DNA of 64,000 bases from Planococcus citri. Taxonomy: Eukaryota > Arthropoda > Insecta > Hemiptera > Pseudococcidae. The translations under genes and the position numbers were made by a program. Shown in pieces: positions 54,201 to 64,000 of the stretch. The stretch spans positions 42,442,836 to 42,506,835 of the forward strand of contig NC_088681.1 in the NCBI RefSeq assembly GCF_950023065.1. Reading direction: 5' to 3'. Within the stretch, counting starts at the first letter, position 1, and each line of letters opens with the position of its first letter. Under the pieces are notes generated by a model. That model saw only the letters and a program-made list of their open reading frames with translations, ran no database searches and was not told the origin of the DNA.

Positions 54201-56900
54201 AAAAAGGTGAAAATTTCCACTTACCAAGCACCTATGATTTGTGGAGACTTGGTCAGTGATTTTCAAGAAATATCAAAATGGCCGTATGAGTTGAGTACGG
54301 CATTTTGTGAATGATGGAAAAAGGTGAAAATTTCCACTTACCAAGCACCTATGATTTGTGGAGACTTGGTCAGTGATTTTCAAGAAATATCAAAATGGCC
54401 GTATGAGTTGAGTACGGCATTTTGTGAATGATGGAAAAAAAAGTGAAAATTTCCACTTATCAAGCTCCTAAAGATTCATGGAGACTTGGTCAGTGATTTT
54501 CAAGAAATATCAAAATGGCCGTATGAGTTGAGTACGGCATCTTGTGAATGATGGAAAAAGGTGAAAATTTCCACTTTCCAAGCACCTATGATTTGTGGAG
54601 ACTTGGTCAGTGATTTTCAAGAAATATCAAAATGGCCGTATGAGTTGAGTACGGCATTTTGTGAATGATGGAAAAAGGTGAAAATTTCCACTTATCAAGC
54701 TCCTAAAGATTCATGGAGACTTGGTCAGTGATTTTCAAGAAATATCAAAATGGCCGTATGAGTTGAGTACGGCATTTTGTGAATGATGGAAAAAGGTGAA
54801 AATTTCCACTTACCAAGCACCTATGATTTGTGGAGACTTGGTCAGTGATTTTCAAGAAATATCAAAATGGCCGTATGAGTTGAGTACGGCATTTTGTGAA
54901 TGATGGAAAAAGGTGAAAATTTCCACTTATCAAGCTCCTAAAGATTCATGGAGACTTGGTCAGTGATTTTCAAGAAATATCAAAATGGCCGTATGAGTTG
55001 AGTACGGCATTTTGTGAATGATGGAAAAAGGTGAAAATTTCCACTTACCAAGCACCTATGATTTGTGGAGACTTGGTCAGTGATTTTCAAGAAATATCAA
55101 AATGGCCGTATGAGTTGAGTACGGCATTTTGTGAATGATGGAAAAAGGTGAAAATTTCCACTTACCAAGCACCTATGATTTGTGGAGACTTGGTCAGTGA
55201 TTTTCAAGAAATATCAAAATGGCCGTATGAGTTGAGTACGGCATTTTGTGAATGATGGAAAAAAAAGTGAAAATTTCCACTTATCAAGCTCCTAAAGATT
55301 CATGGAGACTTGGTCAGTGATTTTCAAGAAATATCAAAATGGCCGTATGAGTTGAGTACAGCATTTTGTGAATGATGGAAAAAGGTGAAAATTTCCACTT
55401 ACCAAGCACCTATGATTTGTGGAGACTTGGTCAGTGATTTTCAAGAAATATCAAAATGTCCGTATGAGTTGAGTACGGCATTTTGTGAATGATGGAAAAA
55501 GGTGAAAATTTCCACTTTCCAAGCACCTATGATTTGTGGAGACTTGGTCAGTGATTTTCAAGAAATATCAAAATGGCCGTATGAGTTGAGTACGGCATTT
55601 TGTGAATGATGGAAAAAGGTGAAAATTTCCACTTACCAAGCACCTATGATTTGTGGAGACTTGGTCAGTGATTTTCAAGAAATATCAAAATGGCCGTATG
55701 AGTTGAGTACGGCATTTTGTGAATGATGGAAAAAGGTGAAAATTTCCACTTACCAAGCACCTATGATTTGTGGAGACTTGGCCAGTGATTTTCAAGAAAT
55801 ATCAAAATGGACGTATGAGTTGAGTACGGCATTTTGTGAATGATGGAAAAAAAAGTGAAAATTTCCACTTATCAAGCTCCTAAAGATTCATGGAGACTTG
55901 GTCAGTGATTTTCAAGAAATATCAAAATGGCCGTATGAGTTGAGTACAGCATTTTGTGAATGATGGAAAAAGGTGAAAATTTCCACTTATCAAGCTCCTA
56001 AAGATTCATGGAGACTTGGTCAGTGATTTTCAAGAAATATCAAAATGGCCGTATGAGTTGAGTACGGCATTTTGTGAATGATGGAAAAAGGTGAAAATTT
56101 CCACTTATCAAGCACCTATGATTTGTGGAGACTTGGTCAGTGATTTTCAAGAAATATCAAAATGGCCGTATGAGTTGAGTACGGCATTTTGTGAATGATG
56201 GAAAAAGGTGAAAATTTCCACTTTCCAAGCACCTATGATTTGTGGAGACTTGGTCAGTGATTTTCAAGAAATATCAAAATGGCCGTATGAGTTGAGTACG
56301 GCATTTTGTGAATGATGGAAAAAGGTGAAAATTTCCACTTATCAAGCTCCTAAAGATTCATGGAGACTTGGTCAGTGATTTTCAAGAAATATCAAAATGG
56401 CCGTATGAGTTGAGTACGGCATTTTGTGAATGATGGAAAAAGGTGAAAATTTCCACTTACCAAGCACCTATGATTTGTGGAGACTTGGTCAGTGATTTTC
56501 AAGAAATATCAAAATGGCCGTATGAGTTGAGTACGGCATTTTGTGAATGATGGAAAAAGGTGAAAATTTCCACTTATCAAGCTCCTAAAGATTCATGGAG
56601 ACTTGGTCAGTGATTTTCAAGAAATATCAAAATGGCCGTATGAGTTGAGTACGGCATTTTGTGAATGATGGAAAACGGTGAAAATTTCCACTTACCAAGC
56701 ACCTATGATTTGTGGAGACTTGGTCAGTGATTTTCAAGAAATATCAAAATGGCCGTATGAGTTGAGTACGGCATTTTGTGAATGATGGAAAAAGGTGAAA
56801 ATTTCCACTTACCAAGCACCTATGATTTGTGGAGACTTGGTCAGTGATTTTCAAGAAATATCAAAATGGCCGTATGAGTTGAGTACGGCATTTTGTGAAT
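51300..56900. repeat. Two tandem copies of a 2,822-bp higher-order repeat
   Basis: Private variants recur at 2,822 bp: GGCCAG...GGACG at 52958 and 55780, GCATCTTGTG at 51719 and 54541 (position of the variant C), and AAAACGGTG at 53851 and 56673. About 24 units per copy. At least one later change separates them (TGGCAG near 53107 versus TGGCCG). Edges are approximate. Confidence 0.75.
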
Positions 56901-59900
56901 GATGGAAAAAGGTGAAAATTTCCACTTACCAAGCACCTATGATTTGTGGAGACTTGGTCAGTGATTTTCAAGAAATATCAAAATGGCCGTATGAGTTGAG
57001 TACGGCATTTTGTGAATGATGGAAAAAGGTGAAAATTTCCACTTATCAAGCACCTATGATTTGTGGAGACTTGGTCAGTGATTTTCAAGAAATATCAAAA
57101 TGGCCGTATGAGTTGAGTACGGCATTTTGTGAATGATGGAAAAAGGTTAAAATTTCCACTTACCAAGCACCTATGATTTGTGGAGACTTGGTCAGTGATT
57201 TTCAAGAAATATCAAAATGGCCGTATGAGTTGAGTACGGCATTTTGTGAATGATGGAAAAAGGTGAAAATTTCCACTTATCAAGCCCCAATGATTTGTGG
57301 AGACTTGGTCAGTGATTTTCAAGAAATATCAAAAAGGCCGTATGAGTTGAGTACGGCATTTTGTGAATGATGGAAAAAAAAGTGAAAATTTCCACTTATC
57401 AAGCTCCTAAAGATTCATGGAGACTTGGTCAGTGATTTTCAAGAAATATCAAAATGGCCGTATGAGTTGAGTACAGCATTTTGTGAATGATGGAAAAAGG
57501 TGAAAATTTCCACTTACCAAGCACCTATGATTTGTGGAGACTTGGTCAGTGATTTTCAAGAAATATCAAAATGGCCGTATGAGTTGAGTACGGCATTTTG
57601 TGAATGATGGAAAAAGGTGAAAATTTCCACTTATCAAGCTCCTAAAGATTCATGGAGACTTGGTCAGTGATTTTCAAGAAATATCAAAATGGCCGTATGA
57701 GTTGAGTACGGCATTTTGTGAATGATGGAAAAAGGTGAAAATTTCCACTTACCAAGCACCTATGATTTGTGAAGACTTGGTCAGTGATTTTCAAGAAATA
57801 TCAAAATGGCCGTATGAGTTGAGTACTGCATTTTGTGAATGATGGAAAAAGGTGAAAATTTCCACTTTCCAAGCACCTATGATTTGTGGAGACTTGGTCA
57901 GTGAATTTCAAGAAATATCAAAATGGCCGTATGAGTTGAGTACGGCATTTTGTGAATGATGGAAAAAGGTGAAAATTTCCACTTATCAAGCTCCTAAAGA
58001 TTCATGGAGACTTGGTCAGTGATTTTCAAGAAATATCAAAATGGCCGTATGAGTTGAGTACGGCATTTTGTGAATGATGGAAAAAGGTGAAAATTTCCAC
58101 TTACCAAGCACCTATGATTTGTGGAGACTTGGTCAGTGATTTTCAAGAAATATCAAAATGGCCGTATGAGTTGAGTACGGCATTTTGTGAATGATGGAAA
58201 AAGGTGAAAATTTCCACTTACCAAGCACCTATGATTTGTGGAGACTTGGTCAGTGATTTTCAAGAAATATCAAAATGGCCGTATGAGTTGAGTACGGCAT
58301 TTTGTGAATGATGGAAAAAAAAGTGAAAATTTCCACTTATCAAGCTCCTAAAGATTCATGGAGACTTGGTCAGTGATTTTCAAGAAATATCAAAATGGCC
58401 GTATGAGTTGAGTACGGCATTTTGTGAATGATGGAAAAAGGTGAAAATTTCCACTTACCAAGCACCTATGATTTGTGGAGACTTGGTCAGTGATTTTCAA
58501 GAAATATCAAAATGGCCGCATGAGTTGAGTACGGCATTTTGTGAATGATGGAAAAAGGTGAAAATTTCCACTTACCAAGCACCTATGATTTGTGGAGACT
58601 TGGTCAGTGATTTTCAAGAAATATCAAAATGGCCGTATGAGTTGAGTACGGCATTTTGTGAATGATGGAAAAAGGTGAAAATTTCCACTTATCAAGCACC
58701 TATGATTTGTGGAGACTTGGTCAGTGATTTTCAAGAAATATCAAAATGGCTGTATGAGTTGAGTACGGCATTTTGTGAATGATGGAAAAAGGTGAAAATT
58801 TCCACTTATCAAGCCCCTATGATTTGTGGAGACTTGGTCAGTGATTTTCAAGAAATATCAAAAAGGCCGTATGAGTTGAGTACGGCATTTTGTGAATGAT
58901 GGAAAAAGGTGAAAATTTCCACTTACCAAGCACCTATGATTTGTGGAGACTTGGTCAGTGATTTTCAAGAAATATCAAAATGGCCGTATGAGTTGAGTAC
59001 GGCATTTTGTGAATGATGGAAAAAGGTGAAAATTTCCACTTATCAAGCCCCTATGATTTGTGGAGACTTGGTCAGTGATTTTCAAGAAATATCAAAAAGG
59101 CCGTATGAGTTGAGTACGGCATTTTGTGAATGATGGAAAAAGGTGAAAATTTCCACTTTCCAAGCACCTATGATTTGTGGAGACTTGGTCAGTGATTTTC
59201 AAGAAATATCAAAATGGCCGTATGAGTTGAGTATGGCATTTTGTGAATGATGGAAAAAGGTGAAAATTTCCACTTACCAAGCACCTATGATTTGTGGAGA
59301 CTTGGTCAGTGATTTTCAAGAAATATCAAAATGGCCGTATGAGTTGAGTACGGCATTTTGTGAATGATGGAAAAAGGTGAAAATTTCCACTTACCAAGCA
59401 CCTATGATTTGTGGAGACTTGGTCAGTGATTTTCAAGAAATATCAAAATGGCCGTATGAGTTGAGTACGGCATTTTGTGAATGATGGAAAAAAAAGTGAA
59501 AATTTCCACTTATCAAGCTCCTAAAGATTCATGGAGACTTGGTCAGTGATTTTCAAGAAATATCAAAATGGCCGTATGAGTTGAGTACGGCATCTTGTGA
59601 ATGATGGAAAAAGGTGAAAATTTCCACTTTCCAAGCACCTATGATTTGTGGAGACTTGGTCAGTGATTTTCAAGAAATATCAAAATGGCCGTATGAGTTG
59701 AGTACGGCATTTTGTGAATGATGGAAAAAGGTGAAAATTTCCACTTATCAAGCTCCTAAAGATTCATGGAGACTTGGTCAGTGATTTTCAAGAAATATCA
59801 AAATGGCCGTATGAGTTGAGTACGGCATTTTGTGAATGATGGAAAAAGGTGAAAATTTCCACTTACCAAGCACCTATGATTTGTGGAGACTTGGTCAGTG

Positions 59901-62900
59901 ATTTTCAAGAAATATCAAAATGGCCGTATGAGTTGAGTACGGCATTTTGTGAATGATGGAAAAAGGTGAAAATTTCCACTTATCAAGCTCCTAAAGATTC
60001 ATGGAGACTTGGTCAGTGATTTTCAAGAAATATCAAAATGGCCGTATGAGTTGAGTACGGCATTTTGTGAATGATGGAAAAAGGTGAAAATTTCCACTTA
60101 CCAAGCACCTATGATTTGTGGAGACTTGGTCAGTGATTTTCAAGAAATATCAAAATGGCCGTATGAGTTGAGTACGGCATTTTGTGAATGATGGAAAAAG
60201 GTGAAAATTTCCACTTATCAAGCTCCTAAAGATTCATGGAGACTTGGTCAGTGATTTTCAAGAAATATCAAAATGGCCGTATGAGTTGAGTACGGCATTT
60301 TGTGAATGATGGAAAAAGGTGAAAATTTCCACTTACCAAGCACCTATGATTTGTGGAGACTTGGTCAGTGATTTTCAAGAAATATCAAAATGGCCGTATG
60401 AGTTGAGTACGGCATTTTGTGAATGATGGAAAAAGGTGAAAATTTCCACTTACCAAGCACTTATGATTTGTGGAGACTTGGTCAGTGATTTTCAAGAAAT
60501 ATCAAAATGGCCGTATGAGTTGAGTACGGCATTTTGTGAATGATGGAAAAAAAAGTGAAAATTTCCACTTATCAAGCTCCTAAAGATTCATGGAGACTTG
60601 GTCAGTGATTTTCAAGAAATATCAAAATGGCCGTATGAGTTGAGTACAGCATTTTGTGAATGATGGAAAAAGGTGAAAATTTCCACTTATCAAGCTCCTA
60701 AAGATTCATGGAGACTTGGTCAGTGATTTTCAAGAAATATCAAAATGGCCGTATGAGTTGAGTACGGCATTTTGTGAATGATGGAAAAAGGTGAAAATTT
60801 CCACTTACCAAGCACCTATGATTTGTGGAGACTTGGTCAGTGATTTTCAAGAAATATCAAAATGGCCGTATGAGTTGAGTACGGCATTTTGTGAATGATG
60901 GAAAAAGGTGAAAATTTCCACTTACCAAGCACCTATGATTTGTGGAGACTTGGTCAGTGATTTTCAAGAAATATCAAAATGGCCGTATGAGTTGAGTACG
61001 GCATTTTGTGAATGATGGAAAAAGGTGAAAATTTCCACTTATCAAGCACCTATGATTTGTGGAGACTTGGTCAGTGATTTTCAAGAAATATCAAAATGGC
61101 CGTATGAGTTGAGTACGGCATTTTGTGAATGATGGAAAAAGGTGAAAATTTCCACTTACCAAGCACCTATGATTTGTGGAGACTTGGTCAGTGATTTTCA
61201 AGAAATATCAAAATGGCCGTATGAGTTGAGTACGGCATTTTGTGAATGATGGAAAAAGGTGAAAATTTCCACTTATCAAGCCCCTATGATTTGTGGAGAC
61301 TTGGTCAGTGATTTTCAAGAAATATCAAAAAGGCCGTATGAGTTGAGTACGGCATTTTGTGAATGATGGAAAAAAAAGTGAAAATTTCCACTTATCAAGC
61401 TCCTAAAGATTCATGGAGACTTGGTCAGTGATTTTCAAGAAATATCAAAATGGCCGTATGAGTTGAGTACAGCATTTTGTGAATGATGGAAAAAGGTGAA
61501 AATTTCCACTTACCAAGCACCTATGATTTGTGGAGACTTGGTCAGTGATTTTCAAGAAATATCAAAATGGCCGTATGAGTTGAGTATGGCATTTTGTGAA
61601 TGATGGAAAAAGGTGAAAATTTCCACTTATCAAGCTCCTAAAGATTCATGGAGACTTGGTCAGTGATTTTCAAGAAATATCAAAATGGCCGTATGAGTTG
61701 AGTACGGCATTTTGTGAATGATGGAAAAAGGTGAAAATTTCCACTTACCAAGCACCTATGATTTGTGAAGACTTGGTCAGTGATTTTCAAGAAATATCAA
61801 AATGGCCGTATGAGTTGAGTATGGCATTTTGTGAATGATGGAAAAAGGTGAAAATTTCCACTTTCCAAGCACCTATGATTTGTGGAGACTTGGTCAGTGA
61901 TTTTCAAGAAATATCAAAATGGCCGTATGAGTTGAGTACAGCATTTTGTGAATGATGGAAAAAGGTGAAAATTTCCACTTATCAAGCACCTATGATTTGT
62001 GGAGACTTGGTCAGTGATTTTCAAGAAATATCAAAATGGCCGTATGAGTTGAGTACGGCATTTCGTGAATGATGGAAAAAGGTGAAAATTTCCACTTACC
62101 AAGCACCTATGATTTGTGGAGACTTGGTCAGTGATTTTCAAGAAATATCAAAATGGCCGTATGAGTTGAGTACGGCATTTTGTGAATGATGGAAAAAGGT
62201 GAAAATTTCCACTTACCAAGCACCTATGATTTGTGGAGACTTGGTCAGTGATTTTCAAGAAATATCAAAATGGCCGTATGAGTTGAGTACGGCATTTTGT
62301 GAATGATGGAAAAAAAAGTGAAAATTTCCACTTTCCAAGCACCTATGATTTGTGGAGACTTGGTCAGTGATTTTCAAGAAATATCAAAATGGCCGTATGA
62401 GTTGAGTACGGCATTTTGTGAATGATGGAAAAAGGTGAAAATTTCCACTTACCAAGCACCTATGATTTGTGGAGACTTGGTCAGTGATTTTCAAGAAATA
62501 TCAAAATGGCCGTATGAGTTGAGTACGGCATTTTGTGAATGATGGAAAAAGGTGAAAATTTCCACTTACCAAGCACCTATGATTTGTGGAGACTTGGTCA
62601 GTGATTTTCAAGAAATATCAAAATGGCCGTATGAGTTGAGTTTGGCATTTTGTGAATGATGGAAAAAGGTGAAAATTTCCACTTACCAAGCACCTATGAT
62701 TTGTGGAGACTTGGTCAGTGATTTTCAAGAAATATCAAAATGGCCGTATGAGTTGAGTACGGCATTTTGTGAATGATGGAAAAAGGTGAAAATTTCCACT
62801 TATCAAGCCCCTATGATTTGTGGAGACTTGGTCAGTGATTTTCAAGAAATATCAAAAAGGCCGTATGAGTTGAGTACGGCATTTTGTGAATGATGGAAAA

Positions 62901-64000
62901 AAAAGTGAAAATTTCCACTTATCAAGCTCCTAAAGATTCATGGAGACTTGGTCAGTGATTTTCAAGAAATATCAAAATGGCCGTATGAGTTGAGTACAGC
63001 ATTTTGTGAATGATGGAAAAAGGTGAAAATTTCCACTTACCAAGCACCTATGATTTGTGGAGACTTGGTCAGTGATTTTCAAGAAATATCAAAATGGCCG
63101 TATGAGTTGAGTACGGCATTTTGTGAATGATGGAAAAAGGTGAAAATTTCCACTTATCAAGCTCCTAAAGATTCATGGAGACTTGGTCAGTGATTTTCAA
63201 GAAATATCAAAATGGCCGTATGAGTTGAGTACGGCATTTTGTGAATGATGGAAAAAGGTGAAAATTTCCACTTACCAAGCACCTATGATTTGTGAAGACT
63301 TGGTCAGTGATTTTCAAGAAATATCAAAATGGCCGTATGAGTTGAGTACGGCATTTTGTGAATGATGGAAAAAGGTGAAAATTTCCACTTTCCAAGCACC
63401 TATGATTTGTGGAGACTTGGTCAGTGATTTTCAAGAAATATCAAAATGGCCGTATGAGTTGAGTACGGCATTTTGTGAATGATGGAAAAAGGTGAAAATT
63501 TCCACATACCAAGCACCTATGATTTGTGGAGACTTGGTCAGTGATTTTCAAGAAATATCAAAATGGCCGTATGAGTTGAGTACGGCATTTTGTGAATGAT
63601 TGAAAAAGGTGAAAATTTCCACTTACCAAGCACCTATGATTTGTGGAGACTTGGTCAGTGATTTTCAAGAAATATCAAAATGGCCGTATGAGTTGAGTAC
63701 GGCATTTTGTGAATGATGGAAAAAGGTGAAAATTTCCACTTACCAAGCACCTATGATTTGTGGAGACTTGGTCAGTGATTTTCAAGAAATATCAAAATGG
63801 CCGTATGAGTTGAGTACGGCATTTCGTGAATGATGAAAAAAAAAGTGAAAATTTCCACTTATCAAGCTCCTAAAGATTCATGGAGACTTGGTCAGTTATT
63901 TTCAAGAAATATCAAAATGGCCGTATGAGTTGAGTACAGCATTTTGTGAATGATGGAAAAAGGTGAAAATTTCCACTTATCAAGCTCCTATGATTTGTGG

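Larger units (their letters stand above)
45311..64000. repeat. Satellite DNA array, right block
   Basis: The same 117-119 bp satellite in the same orientation, roughly 160 units, running to the window end. Variant mixture differs from the left block: ACTTTCCAAGC units, TGTGAAGACTT units and GTATGGCAT units are common here and rare or absent on the left. The first unit carries the GGCCAG and TGGACG variants, which recur at 52958 and 55780. No gene is present. Confidence 0.98.

Overview
The window is eukaryotic repeat DNA. About 41 kb is a single tandem satellite (unit about 117-119 bp), and inside it sits one 22,877-bp LTR retrotransposon (22434-45310). The host cannot be named from sequence. 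The A+T-rich composition, CpG not obviously depleted, T-rich AG acceptors and a GTAAGTTT-type donor fit an invertebrate animal (a nematode is one possibility), but this is weak evidence. No ordinary host gene is visible.

Layout: satellite (1-22433, roughly 190 units); 5' LTR (22434-24000); primer-binding site and three hairpins (24009-24168); a very long leader (to 28586) with two families of repeated, covarying RNA structures; gag (28587-30653); pol in the -1 frame (30623-36568), cut by two in-frame stops; 2.65 kb of structured non-coding DNA; a third large ORF (39221-41503, 760 codons); 2.2 kb of 3' sequence with three small ORFs and more hairpins; polypurine tract; 3' LTR (43744-45310); satellite again (45311-64000, roughly 160 units). 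The LTRs have equal length and differ at only four positions by my comparison. A 4-bp ACTT target duplication flanks them, and removing the element restores a normal satellite unit. The insertion is therefore clean and young.

The element belongs to the Ty3/Gypsy class: a Gag capsid-like region, DSG protease, YVDD reverse transcriptase, RNase H, and an HHCC/DDE integrase with a GPY/F-like tail. It departs from the usual plan in several ways. (1) The normal RNase H after RT has lost catalytic positions, and a second, intact-looking RNase H lies inside the integrase reading frame, between the DDE core and the GPY/F module. (2) The gag-pol junction has a GGGAAAC slippery site, a 6-nt spacer and an H-type pseudoknot. 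(3) About 340 codons with an SGNH/GDSL-hydrolase-like pattern lie between gag and the protease. (4) The third ORF encodes a RING-H2-like finger, a coiled coil, a proline-rich linker and a second SGNH-like domain, where other elements may carry env. (5) The leader has three copies of a roughly 104-nt branched RNA module and four copies of a roughly 50-nt hairpin, whose stems change sequence while keeping pairing; a third hairpin series lies downstream of pol.

Inferred working: transcription starts near the LTR TATA box. The genomic RNA yields Gag, and Gag-Pol by -1 frameshifting. The third ORF would need a spliced or internally initiated RNA. This copy is probably not autonomous, because a TGA cuts the protease and a TAA separates RT/RNase H from integrase.
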